DNA from: an uncultured Oscillospiraceae bacterium | GTDB lineage: Bacteria; Bacillota; Clostridia; Oscillospirales; Oscillospiraceae | Length of the DNA: 64,000 nt | NCBI GenBank assembly: GCA_944382965.1 | Contig: CALWOA010000005.1 | Span: forward strand, 53,491 to 117,490 | Direction: 5' to 3' | Part shown: piece after piece, positions 15,672 through 24,447 of the stretch | How positions within the stretch are numbered: the stretch's first letter is position 1 | How the letters are laid out: each line of letters starts with the position of its first letter | Made by a program: the position numbers and the translations under genes | The notes under the pieces: model-generated | The model's database searches: none | What the model saw: only the letters and a program-made list of their open reading frames with translations | Told to the model about the DNA's origin: nothing

Positions 15672-16961
15672 ATGAGTAAAACCAAATATGAAATTCAGGG
15701 CCAAGATTTTTTGATTAATGGTAAGCTGACCTACACGGAGATTCCAAACAGCAATCCTGCCTGTCACGGGCTGCTGTTCAATGCGCGTTTTATCCAGGGA
15801 TTGTTTCAGGATGTTAACCCTGACAACTGGTCTCATTACCAGCGATTCGGCAAAAGCTTTGACCCAGAGAGAAATACCGATGAACTGGTTGCAGCGCTTC
15901 CGCAATGGTATGATGCCGGCCTGCGGGCTATTACGGTAGGTTTGATGGGTGGCGGCCCTTGCATGAGCTATAAAGACTGGGGAACGTTAAAGTTTGGAAG
16001 TTTTTCCCAAGATGGGAAGATGATGGACCCAGGCGTTCGGGCGAGATTGGAAAGAGTGCTTAAAGCGGCCGATGAGCTGGGAATGCTTGTCATTGTCAGT
16101 TTCCTCTACCATGGTCAATTCCGGTATTTTGACGGAGACGAGGCTATTGAAGAGGTTTGTAAGACATCTGTAAAAACATTGTGTGAGTTGGATTACGACA
16201 ACGTCATTATTGAAGTGGCCAACGAGTATGACGTAATTGAGCAAATGGTTCCTACATCCCAGATAGGAACGCCGGAAAAAATGGCGGAGCTGATCAATCT
16301 GTGTCGGGAATGGTGTGCGGGAAGATTTGCTGTAGGAGCTAGTACTACTTTCGTTGATGAACGGCAAGAACTGGTGATGAAAGCAAGTGATATTTGCCTG
16401 TTCCATGGTAATGACAAACGTCGTCAGGAGCTTCATAACAAGTATACGCTGATTCGCAAATGGTGTCCGGGTAAACCCATTGTGGTAAATGAAGACTCTG
16501 CAATCTTTACCCACATTGATGTTGCTGTAGAAGACCATTTCTCCTGGGGTTATTACAATAACTGGACCAAGCAGGAACCCCCTTGTGATTGGGGAATTGG
16601 TCATAGTGAGGACATGCGCTTTGCGGCCAAGGTATGTGATGTCGTTGGTATCCCTGTGCAGCATGAAAATGGCGATCCGGAGTTATTGGGATTTGAGCCG
16701 CACAATTGTTTGCCAAATGGAGAACGGTTTATCCGTGTAACAACAGCCAGACCGGACAAAATTCAAAAAGTTGTGTTTTACGAGGATGGCATGAAGCTGG
16801 ATGCTGCTTTTGCGGAGCCATTTTATCTCTATCCTTTGTCCACATGGCATCAGGCAGCCTACTGCCGGAAGCCGGGGGCCAAAGTATTTTGCGCAGAAGT
16901 CTTTTTCTATGATGGGCAAGTGCTTCGCCTGGAACAGCATTTGGATGAGCTGACAGACTAA
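15672..16961 (+). CDS. clan GH-A-like glycoside hydrolase (TIM barrel), cytoplasmic
   Basis: A 429-residue protein without signal peptide. The first 330 residues fit a (beta/alpha)8 barrel of clan GH-A. The stretch VIIEVANEYD ends strand 4 with the acid/base Asn-Glu pair, and KPIVVNEDSA carries the nucleophile-type Glu on strand 7. A small C-terminal beta domain follows. The usual GH family is not obvious; GH5-like or a related uncharacterised group is most likely. AAGGAG precedes the ATG. As first gene of a Liv-type import operon, it may release an acid-containing aglycone or sugar from an imported glycoside. That role is inference. Confidence 0.65.
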   Translation: MSKTKYEIQGQDFLINGKLTYTEIPNSNPACHGLLFNARFIQGLFQDVNPDNWSHYQRFGKSFDPERNTDELVAALPQWYDAGLRAITVGLMGGGPCMSYKDWGTLKFGSFSQDGKMMDPGVRARLERVLKAADELGMLVIVSFLYHGQFRYFDGDEAIEEVCKTSVKTLCELDYDNVIIEVANEYDVIEQMVPTSQIGTPEKMAELINLCREWCAGRFAVGASTTFVDERQELVMKASDICLFHGNDKRRQELHNKYTLIRKWCPGKPIVVNEDSAIFTHIDVAVEDHFSWGYYNNWTKQEPPCDWGIGHSEDMRFAAKVCDVVGIPVQHENGDPELLGFEPHNCLPNGERFIRVTTARPDKIQKVVFYEDGMKLDAAFAEPFYLYPLSTWHQAAYCRKPGAKVFCAEVFFYDGQVLRLEQHLDELTD

Positions 16962-17021
16962 GTTTTTTACAACGGGTGGGTATCTGTTGTGAAATAGAAT
17001 AATAAAAAAGGAGTAAAGATT

Positions 17022-18254
17022 ATGAAAAAGAATGTACGCATGGTATTGTCTCTGTTGGTAGCCGCTGTGCTCATCCTCGGCCTGGTGGGGTGTGGTACAT
17101 CTGAGCCTACTGCTTCCACTGCTTCTGCTCCGGCTACTGAATCTGGCTCTGAAAACGCTTTGGAGCCCTATGTCATTGGTGCATATATGCCTATCACCGG
17201 TACGAACTCTACCTGGTCCTTCATCTTAGAGAGAGGCCAGGATCTGGCTATCGAAGAAATCAATGCCAATGGCGGCTTCAACGGACACCCTGTTGAGATT
17301 ATCCGTTATGACACCACTTCTTCCAACGAGGAAGCCGCAAAGATCGCTGTTCGCCTGGTGGAAGTTGACAAAGTAGATGCTTGTCTACCCTCTCCTATGT
17401 CTAACGAAATCAAGGCATCTGCCAACACGCTGAATAATGCACACATTCCCACGATTGTTGTGGGCACCTCCGCGACTCTGCTGAGTGATGCAAACTGGGA
17501 CTATGTTTGGAGAACTGCTCTGAATACGGATTTTACAATGTCTGCTTGGGAGAGTGCTTTTGATGAGATGGGCGTCAAGACTGTTGCAATCATTAATTCC
17601 CAGGAAGATGTATGTGTTGCCGTAACACAGGCCATGGAAGAACTGTGTGCCGAAAAGGGTATTGAAATTGTTGCCAAAGAATCTATTGATAGCGCCGATA
17701 CCGATTTTACAGCACCTCTTGCCAACATTGTCTCTGCAAAACCTGACTTGGTATGCAGCTATGCTTTGGAGCCGGGTAATGTTACTGTTCAGCTCAGACG
17801 GCTGGGTTATGATGGCCTGATCATTCAAAGAGAACTGCCTGCTGCCAATGACTTTGAAATTGCTGGTGATGATTCTCGCGGCTGGGCATTCCCCTCTCTG
17901 TACGTGACTTATACCGACATTAACGACTGTGATATTCCGTATATGCGCAGCTTCCTAGAGAAGTATCAGGCTGCTTATGGCGAACTGCCCGAGTACGAGT
18001 GGGTATACCGTGGATATGATGCAGTTATGGCGCTGTGGGAGGCATCCAAGATTGCCGGTTCCAATGACAAGGAAGCAATCAACGAGGCTCTGAGCCAGGT
18101 TGTGTGCGATGGTCTGGGTGGAACAATTGACTTTACCAAGTCTCACGAGGGCTATGAGTCTTTCGGTTCCTTCGTTTACGAAGATGGAAAGTTTAAGGAA
18201 TTCAACACTTGGCTGTCCGCCGGCGGATATGATGCCTATAAGCAGAACGACTAA
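17022..18254 (+). CDS. Liv-type ABC substrate-binding lipoprotein
   Basis: A 410-residue binding protein of the Peripla_BP_6 (LivJ/LivK) type. The signal peptide ends in the lipobox VGC near residue 25, and a Ser/Thr/Ala-rich linker follows. The mature start YVIGAYMPITGTNSTWSF is the usual first strand and ligand loop of this family, and the signature GHPVEIIRYDTTSSNEEAAK is also present. Family ligands include branched-chain amino acids, urea, amides and aromatic or hydroxy acids, so the name Liv describes architecture only. It is followed by both permeases and both ATPases. Confidence 0.9.
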   Translation: MKKNVRMVLSLLVAAVLILGLVGCGTSEPTASTASAPATESGSENALEPYVIGAYMPITGTNSTWSFILERGQDLAIEEINANGGFNGHPVEIIRYDTTSSNEEAAKIAVRLVEVDKVDACLPSPMSNEIKASANTLNNAHIPTIVVGTSATLLSDANWDYVWRTALNTDFTMSAWESAFDEMGVKTVAIINSQEDVCVAVTQAMEELCAEKGIEIVAKESIDSADTDFTAPLANIVSAKPDLVCSYALEPGNVTVQLRRLGYDGLIIQRELPAANDFEIAGDDSRGWAFPSLYVTYTDINDCDIPYMRSFLEKYQAAYGELPEYEWVYRGYDAVMALWEASKIAGSNDKEAINEALSQVVCDGLGGTIDFTKSHEGYESFGSFVYEDGKFKEFNTWLSAGGYDAYKQND

Positions 18255-18368
18255 ACGGTTAGTCTAATTTACAATTGTCAATTTACAGCTCGTTACAGAA
18301 AAACGCCTTGCCTTCTAGAATGCATTGACGGTAAATTGATGAAAAGTTTGTTTCGCAATATCCGAATG

Positions 18369-18397
18369 GATCCCCTCCCTGTGTAAGGGAGGTGATC
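18369..18397 (+). promoter_or_regulatory. hairpin that buries an extended Shine-Dalgarno sequence
   Basis: A 12-base stem with one mismatch and a GTGTA loop. Its 3' arm contains GGAGGTGATC (18388-18397), a ten-base complement of the usual 16S rRNA 3' end. The next credible start (ATG 18416) is 23 bases after GGAGG and has its own AAGAGG. Control of permease translation or mRNA processing is inferred. Confidence 0.5.
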
Positions 18398-18415
18398 ATA
18401 GGAAAAGAGGTTTAC

Positions 18416-19297
18416 ATGCTGAAATTTGTTACATTATTTATATCTGCAACCATTCTAGGATGTACATATGGCCTGATTTCTCTTAGTTACAGCTTGATCT
18501 ACAAGTCTTCCGGAATGATGGCATTTGTGAATCCTGACCTGATGACCTGGGGCGCTTTTCTGGGGTTTACCTTTTATACACTTATGGGGCTGCCTTACCC
18601 CATCGCAGTACTGTTGACCTGTGTGGTTATGTTCTGCATGGGTTTTGCGATTCAGAAGGGTGTTGTCCGGAATCTGATTAAACGCAATGTCACACCCATG
18701 TATATAACCCTGACTATGTTTGCAATGGGATATATACTGCAAAATCTTAGTCAGTTGATATTTGGCAGTGTTCCACGGAAATTCGATTCTATTATACCGG
18801 GGCTGAAGATTCAGCTTGCTGGAATTCAGGTGCAGCCGGAAGCAATTATTTGTGTAGGCGTGTCTCTGTTAATTATGGCGTTACTGCAGTTCTTTATGAA
18901 CAAGACAAAACTGGGAACCGCTATGCGTGCAGCATCCATGGATCCCATGGCTGCTGAATCAGTAGGCGTAGATGTATCGTTGATTTCTGGCCTTTCTTGG
19001 GGGCTATCCACCACTGTCATTGCAGCAGCTGGTATTCTGTGTGGCCCGATTTACTCTGTCAGTATGGTATTGGGTGCGAACCTCGGCGCAAAGGCGTTTG
19101 CTGGCGCCGTTTTGGGTGGTTACGGAAATATGATCGGCGCTATCATCGGCGGATTGGCAATGGGCTTTATTGAAACCTTTGTCAGTGGGTATATTTCTTC
19201 GGACTACAAAAGTTTGATTGCTTATATCGTTCTGATCCTGTTCTTGTTCGTTAAACCGACAGGTATTATGAACGAGCGGGCGATTCAGGATGTTTAA
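18416..19297 (+). CDS. Liv-type ABC permease, LivH family
   Basis: A 293-residue inner-membrane permease with about eight hydrophobic segments. It has the family pattern GLISLSYSLIYKSSGMMAFVNP near the N-terminus and the coupling region TAMRAASMDPMAAESVGVDV. It ends VKPTGIMNERAIQDV, like other LivH proteins. The ATG at 18416 is chosen over an in-frame GTG at 18392, because that GTG lies inside the Shine-Dalgarno hairpin. It is separated from the binding-protein gene by 160 bases with a strong hairpin. Confidence 0.9.
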   Translation: MLKFVTLFISATILGCTYGLISLSYSLIYKSSGMMAFVNPDLMTWGAFLGFTFYTLMGLPYPIAVLLTCVVMFCMGFAIQKGVVRNLIKRNVTPMYITLTMFAMGYILQNLSQLIFGSVPRKFDSIIPGLKIQLAGIQVQPEAIICVGVSLLIMALLQFFMNKTKLGTAMRAASMDPMAAESVGVDVSLISGLSWGLSTTVIAAAGILCGPIYSVSMVLGANLGAKAFAGAVLGGYGNMIGAIIGGLAMGFIETFVSGYISSDYKSLIAYIVLILFLFVKPTGIMNERAIQDV

Positions 19298-19314
19298 TAG
19301 AAAGGAGATATCAT

Positions 19315-20301
19315 ATGCTTCAGCGGAAAAAGAATTATCTCCTACCAGCAGCTGGTGCAACTGTTCTTGTTTTGGCATTCCCTTTTTTAGCCAATGCTTT
19401 TGGGTATACATATGCAATTACCCTGGCTTGCTACGTTCAACTTTATTTCATTGCAGTTTCCGGCTATGATGTCTTGTTTGGCTACTGTGGACAGATCAAT
19501 ATGGGACTTGCTGGCTTTTATGCAATTGGTGCTTATGGTTCTGCGATTCTGAATGAGTACTGCAATATTCCGATTATCCTTTCGATGATAATTGCTTCTG
19601 TGGCATCCTGTGTGGTTGGCGCTATTTTGGCTTACCCCTGTGGTAAACTCCAGTTCCATTTCCTTACTCTGGCTACAATTGCTTTTGGCAATATCATTAA
19701 CCAGATCCTTTCTCATTCCCCTGGCGGAATTACCGGCAATTTCAACGGCATGTATACACAGCGCCCTTCGTTGTTCGGATTTGACATGACATCCACAACT
19801 TCCTACTATTTCTTTGGACTGGTTTGTGTAATCATCTTTGCAGTAATTAAGTATCATGTCGTCCATTCTAAACTGGGCCGTGCTTTCTCTGCAATTCGTG
19901 ATAACGTGAAAGCGGCCGACGGCATGGGAATCAATGTCCGTCTGTACAAAGTAATTGCATTTGCAATCTGTGCATTGTTCACCGGATTTGCCGGTAGCAT
20001 GTATGCACATCTGGTGGGATTTATCAGCCCGGATACATTTACCCAGAAACAGTCCGTATTGTTCCTTACCATGCTTATTTTTGGCGGTACAACCAGTTTT
20101 GGCGGATCGCTGATCGGTGTTGTCGCTTTGATGTTGGTTACAGAATCTATTCGTACGCTGACCGGATACCAGACATTGATTTACGGTGTCATCATTATTT
20201 TGGTCGTTATTCTGCTGCCCAAAGGTGTATTTGGCGAGCTGATTGGGCTGAAGAACCGATTCGCGAAGAAAAATAGAAAGCACAGTGGAGAGGTGGTATA
20301 G
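19315..20301 (+). CDS. Liv-type ABC permease, LivM family
   Basis: A 328-residue permease, partner of the LivH-like protein. The typical SGYDVLFGYCGQINMGLAGF region and the coupling loop AFSAIRDNVKAADGMGINV are clear. It ends with a basic cytoplasmic tail. AAAGGAG precedes the ATG, and only 2 bases separate it from the ATPase gene. Confidence 0.92.
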   Translation: MLQRKKNYLLPAAGATVLVLAFPFLANAFGYTYAITLACYVQLYFIAVSGYDVLFGYCGQINMGLAGFYAIGAYGSAILNEYCNIPIILSMIIASVASCVVGAILAYPCGKLQFHFLTLATIAFGNIINQILSHSPGGITGNFNGMYTQRPSLFGFDMTSTTSYYFFGLVCVIIFAVIKYHVVHSKLGRAFSAIRDNVKAADGMGINVRLYKVIAFAICALFTGFAGSMYAHLVGFISPDTFTQKQSVLFLTMLIFGGTTSFGGSLIGVVALMLVTESIRTLTGYQTLIYGVIIILVVILLPKGVFGELIGLKNRFAKKNRKHSGEVV

Positions 20302-20303
20302 AT

Positions 20304-21065
20304 ATGGCATTGCTGGAAGCGAATAATATCACCATTCGATTCGGCGGCATTACGGCAGTAAATAATGCTAGCCTTAAGGTTGAAAAAGGTTCCATCACGA
20401 GCCTGATTGGACCAAATGGTGCAGGTAAAACCACCATGTTCAACTGTATTTCCGGTGTCTATACGCCAAATGAAGGTGAAATCCTCTTCAATGGAAAGCG
20501 CATTGATGGTAAACGGTGCTTCCAAATTTGTGCAGGTGGTATTTCCCGTACATACCAGATTATCAATCTGTTTTGGAAAATGACAGCCCTGGAAAATGTT
20601 ATGGTTGGATTTCACCCTCGAATCAAGAGCAGTATTCTGCACTCCCTGCTGGGAACACGCAAGCAGGTCCAGGAGGAAATCGAACTGAGGCAGCGGGCTA
20701 TGGAATATCTGAAGTTTGTGGGAATCGAAGATACCTGGAACATGATTTCCAAGAATCTGTCCTATGGCCAGCAGCGTCTTCTGGAAATTGCCCGGGGACT
20801 GGCGTCTGAGCCGGAAATTATCCTGCTGGATGAGCCTGTGGCCGGCATGAATACAGCTGAAAAAGCTGAGTTCAACAAACTGCTTCGCAGAATTGTGGAC
20901 AAAGGTGTTACGGTGCTGATGATTGAACACGATATGAACGTGATTATGGGCGTTTCGGACTATGTCTACGTTCTGGAAAATGGCGTAATGATCGCCAATG
21001 GTAAGCCAGAAGATGTTCAGAAGGATCCTGCCGTTATCAAAGCTTATCTGGGAGGTGACGAATAA
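20304..21065 (+). CDS. Liv-type ABC ATPase, LivG family
   Basis: A 253-residue ATP-binding subunit. Walker A is GPNGAGKTT near residues 35-43, the signature is LSYGQQRLLEIARGL, and Walker B is EIILLDEPVAGM. The C-terminal helical extension is typical of LivG. Signature position two is Tyr, as is common in LivG proteins. Its stop overlaps the LivF-like start (TAATG). Confidence 0.92.
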   Translation: MALLEANNITIRFGGITAVNNASLKVEKGSITSLIGPNGAGKTTMFNCISGVYTPNEGEILFNGKRIDGKRCFQICAGGISRTYQIINLFWKMTALENVMVGFHPRIKSSILHSLLGTRKQVQEEIELRQRAMEYLKFVGIEDTWNMISKNLSYGQQRLLEIARGLASEPEIILLDEPVAGMNTAEKAEFNKLLRRIVDKGVTVLMIEHDMNVIMGVSDYVYVLENGVMIANGKPEDVQKDPAVIKAYLGGDE

Positions 21066-21787
21066 TGTCTGCAATGCTAGAACTTGAAGATTTCCGGTAT
21101 AGCTATGGCGGCGTACATGCTGTAAAAGGCATTAGTCTGCAAATTAATGAAGGTGAAATTGTAACACTGATTGGAGCCAACGGTGCAGGAAAATCTACCA
21201 CCATGCGTACCATCTGCGGTCTTACCGAGCCTCAAGGTGTGCAGGGAAAGATAGTCTACAAAGGGAAAGAAATCCAAAAACTGAGTGGACATAAGATTAC
21301 AGCTATGGGGCTTTCCCACGTAATCGAAGGCCGTCACATTTTCAGTAAGCTCACGGTGGATGAGAATCTGGAGATGGGCGCCTATCTTCGGAAAGACACC
21401 AAAAATATTAAAGCCGATAAAGAGGAAATGTACCGCTTATTTCCTAGATTGCTGGAGAGAAAAACTTCATTGGGCAGCAACCTGTCCGGCGGTGAGCAGC
21501 AGATGCTGGCTATTGCACGGGCAATGATGAATCATCCGAAAATGATTTTGTTGGATGAGCCGTCACTGGGACTTGCACCGATTATTGTGACAGAAGTATT
21601 TAAGGCAATTAAACGCCTGAATGAGCAAGAAGGCATTACGATTTTCTTTGTGGAACAAAACTCGAAGATTGCTCTCAATTCCGCACAGAGAGGTTATGTT
21701 ATGCAGACAGGTGAAATCGTAATTAGTGGCAGTTGCACTGATTTGAGCAATAATGAAGCTGTCCGCAAGGCGTATTTGGGAGAATGA
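21065..21787 (+). CDS. Liv-type ABC ATPase, LivF family
   Basis: A 240-residue ATP-binding subunit. Walker A is GANGAGKSTT, the signature is LSGGEQQMLAIARAM, and Walker B is MILLDEPSLGLAP, the characteristic LivF form. It completes a five-gene importer and is coupled to the LivG-like gene through a TAATG overlap. About 160 bases without a terminator separate it from the racemase homologue. Confidence 0.93.
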   Translation: MSAMLELEDFRYSYGGVHAVKGISLQINEGEIVTLIGANGAGKSTTMRTICGLTEPQGVQGKIVYKGKEIQKLSGHKITAMGLSHVIEGRHIFSKLTVDENLEMGAYLRKDTKNIKADKEEMYRLFPRLLERKTSLGSNLSGGEQQMLAIARAMMNHPKMILLDEPSLGLAPIIVTEVFKAIKRLNEQEGITIFFVEQNSKIALNSAQRGYVMQTGEIVISGSCTDLSNNEAVRKAYLGE

Positions 21788-21948
21788 GTTAACGTTGTAA
21801 GAACCAATATGCCTGATAGGGCAGCATGAAAAATAATATCTTACCCTAGCCGGCTGAGGAGAATAGTCCTATTTTAGATATCTGTGCAGTGTCCATACAA
21901 AAAACAGGGAAGATCAACCGCAGCAGGTGTAATTTTGGAGGAAGAATT

Positions 21949-22614
21949 ATGGTAAAGACTTTGTATACCATTAATACAATCAACAATTTTATGGATATCA
22001 TTTATAATCCCTTTGGCAAGCCCTTTGCGCAGGCAAATCCTGATATCCAAGTGTACAATATCATGGATGACAGTTTGCTGCTGGATACCAGAAAATACGG
22101 GGGGATGACGCCCACCATCGCAAGCCGCATGCTGAATTATGCAAAGGCAGCGGAAAATTCTGGTGCGGATGGTGTGATTGTAACTTGTACGTCTGTAAAT
22201 CATGCAACCAAAATGATTCGCCCGCTGCTAAATATCCCGGTGATTAACATTGAGGAGCCCGTGGCGGAAATGGCAGCTGCCAGTGGTAAGCGGATTGGGG
22301 TTTTGGGTACCATTCCCACCAGCCCGGGTGCGATTTCCTGGGAGATTGAGGAAAGTGCCGCTAGGCTAGGTAAGGAAATTGAGATTGTCCCTGTTGTGGT
22401 GGATGGTGCCTTTGATGTTCTGCAATCCGGTGATAGAGACAAGCATGACGAAATGGTTTGTGAAGCGCTTTACAAGCTGGCGAAGGAAGTGGACTGTGTT
22501 GTATTTGCCCAGATCTCCATGAGCCTGTTGAAGCACGAAGCCGTAGAGGTACCTGTGCTGAAAATCGGAACATCGGGATTCGAAAAGATCAAAGCATTGA
22601 TGGAGCAGCACTAA
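21949..22614 (+). CDS. Asp/Glu/hydantoin racemase superfamily protein with a single active-site cysteine
   Basis: A 221-residue protein of the two-domain Asp/Glu racemase fold. The first catalytic position is present in VTCTSVNHA (Cys near 66). At the second position, where racemases have GCTH or a similar Cys motif, this protein reads VFAQISMS, with no Cys. Single-Cys members include arylmalonate decarboxylase, and relatives with an FAQ-type motif are annotated only loosely. ATG 21949 is chosen because GGAGGAAG precedes it. Its place between the importer and the transketolase suggests a racemisation or decarboxylation step on an imported acid, which is inference. Confidence 0.75.
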   Translation: MVKTLYTINTINNFMDIIYNPFGKPFAQANPDIQVYNIMDDSLLLDTRKYGGMTPTIASRMLNYAKAAENSGADGVIVTCTSVNHATKMIRPLLNIPVINIEEPVAEMAAASGKRIGVLGTIPTSPGAISWEIEESAARLGKEIEIVPVVVDGAFDVLQSGDRDKHDEMVCEALYKLAKEVDCVVFAQISMSLLKHEAVEVPVLKIGTSGFEKIKALMEQH

Positions 22615-22627
22615 GGAGGAAATACCT

Positions 22628-23461
22628 ATGGCTGAAGCGGAAAAAGTAATGCGTCTGAAGGAGCAGGCAAAGGTTGTCCGCAAGGAGATCCTGACCATGA
22701 TTCACGAAGCAAAGTCTGGCCATCCAGGCGGCTCTCTGTCTGCTGCTGATATGATGACTGCGCTGTATTTTGACGAATTGAATATTGATCCGGAAAATCC
22801 AAAGTGGGAAGACCGAGACCGTTTCGTTTTGTCTAAGGGACACGTTTGCCCTGTATTGTATACCTGCTTGGCGCTGCGGGGCTATTTCCCCAAGGAGGTA
22901 TTGGGCACTCTGCGGAAAGAAGGATCCATTTTGCAGGGGCATCCTGATATGAAGCGGTGTCCTGGCGTGGACATTTCCACTGGTTCCCTGGGACAGGGAT
23001 TGAGTGTTGCCGTGGGGATGGCCTTGAGTGCAAAGCGTGATCACAAGAGCTATCGCGTATTTTGCATGGTGGGCGATGGCGAAAGCAATGAAGGACAAAT
23101 TTGGGAAGCCGTTCAGACGGCGGCAAAGTATAACCTGGACAATCTAGTGATTCTACTGGATCGGAACCGTTTGCAGAACGACGGTATCTGTGAAGAGGTT
23201 ATGCCCAATGGCAATCTGGTAGACAAGTTTACCACCTTTGGCTGTCAATCCTGGGAAATCGACGGCCATGATATGGCGCAGATTCTGGACACCCTGGAGG
23301 CCATTAAAGCAGATCAATCCGGTAAGCCTAAGTGTATCGTAGCACATACAGTGAAAGGAAAAGGCGTTTCCTTTATGGAGAATGTTGTGCAGTGGCATGG
23401 CATGGCCCCCAATGACGAGCAGTATGCAATTGCGATGCAGAACATTGAGGAGGGATTTTGA
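22628..23461 (+). CDS. transketolase, N-terminal (thiamine-diphosphate-binding) subunit
   Basis: A 277-residue subunit matching the N-terminal half of transketolase. The substrate-binding start SGHPGGSLSAADMM and the thiamine diphosphate/metal motif GDGESNEGQIWEA are clear. Alone it is inactive; the active site forms with the C-terminal subunit encoded next, with a TGATG overlap. AAGGAGG precedes the start. Split transketolases in catabolic operons often serve a special ketol transfer rather than the pentose phosphate cycle. Confidence 0.93.
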   Translation: MAEAEKVMRLKEQAKVVRKEILTMIHEAKSGHPGGSLSAADMMTALYFDELNIDPENPKWEDRDRFVLSKGHVCPVLYTCLALRGYFPKEVLGTLRKEGSILQGHPDMKRCPGVDISTGSLGQGLSVAVGMALSAKRDHKSYRVFCMVGDGESNEGQIWEAVQTAAKYNLDNLVILLDRNRLQNDGICEEVMPNGNLVDKFTTFGCQSWEIDGHDMAQILDTLEAIKADQSGKPKCIVAHTVKGKGVSFMENVVQWHGMAPNDEQYAIAMQNIEEGF

Positions 23462-24402
23462 TGGTGACGATTAAGAGTACCAGACATCCGACCCGTGATG
23501 CCTACGGCGAAGAGATTTTGGCCTTGGGCAAGGAAAATAAAAATATTTATGTCGTAGACTGTGATATTGGAAAATCCTGCAAAACCATTCCCTTCGCAAA
23601 AGAATTACCACAGCAGCATGTGAATGTGGGAATTGCAGAGCAAAATGCCTGCGGTGTGGCAGCCGGTCTTGCAACTTGCGGGAAAATACCCTTTGTAACG
23701 ACCTATGCTGTATTTGGAAGTATGCGTATGTCGGAGCAGATCCGCCAGGAAGTCTGTTACCCGAAGCTAAACGTGAAGATTGCTTGCTCTCATGGTGGCC
23801 TTACCCCTGCCAACGATGGCGCAAGTCATCAGGGAATTGAGGATATGGGTATCCTGCGTACCATTCCGAATATGACAGTGATTATGGGCTGTGACTATGC
23901 TTCCACCAAGAAATTGATTCGTGCAGCAGCTGAGTATTACGGGCCTGTTTATCTGCGTTTTACTCGTGACGCAGTACCGGATATTTATGATGAAGATGAA
24001 GAGTTTGTAATCGGAAAAGCCAAGGAACTGCGCAGTGGAAAGGATGTGGCCATAATTGCCAATGGTGAGATTATGTCGTTGGCATTGATGGCTGCCGATC
24101 AGCTGGAGCAGGAAGGAATTCATGCAACTGTGTTGGATATGCACACCATTAAACCCTTGGACAATGCAGCAGTTGAAAAAGTACTGAAAGAATGCAAGGG
24201 TGTTGTTACGGTAGAAGACCACAACATTATTAACGGCCTGGGAAGTGCTGTCTGCGAAGTTGCAGCGGAACTGGGCATCGGTAAAGTTAAACGTATTGGC
24301 ATTCGTGACAACTTTGGTGAATCAGCACCTTATGAGCGGCTGCTGGAAAAGAATGGTATTACCATTGAAGCGATTGTTGAAGCCTGTAAGTCCATGATGT
24401 AA
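23461..24402 (+). CDS. transketolase, C-terminal (pyrimidine-binding) subunit
   Basis: A 313-residue partner of the preceding subunit. It contains the pyrimidine-binding domain with the catalytic-type Glu in HVNVGIAEQNACGVAAGL and the C-terminal transketolase domain. The ATG at 23461 shares its A with the TGA stop of the upstream gene, so the two subunits should be made in equal amounts. It is part of the FadR-controlled operon. Confidence 0.93.
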   Translation: MVTIKSTRHPTRDAYGEEILALGKENKNIYVVDCDIGKSCKTIPFAKELPQQHVNVGIAEQNACGVAAGLATCGKIPFVTTYAVFGSMRMSEQIRQEVCYPKLNVKIACSHGGLTPANDGASHQGIEDMGILRTIPNMTVIMGCDYASTKKLIRAAAEYYGPVYLRFTRDAVPDIYDEDEEFVIGKAKELRSGKDVAIIANGEIMSLALMAADQLEQEGIHATVLDMHTIKPLDNAAVEKVLKECKGVVTVEDHNIINGLGSAVCEVAAELGIGKVKRIGIRDNFGESAPYERLLEKNGITIEAIVEACKSMM

Positions 24403-24447
24403 CAAATTTGAGGGTGCGCCCTCTACTCCAACATGAGGTAATTCGTT

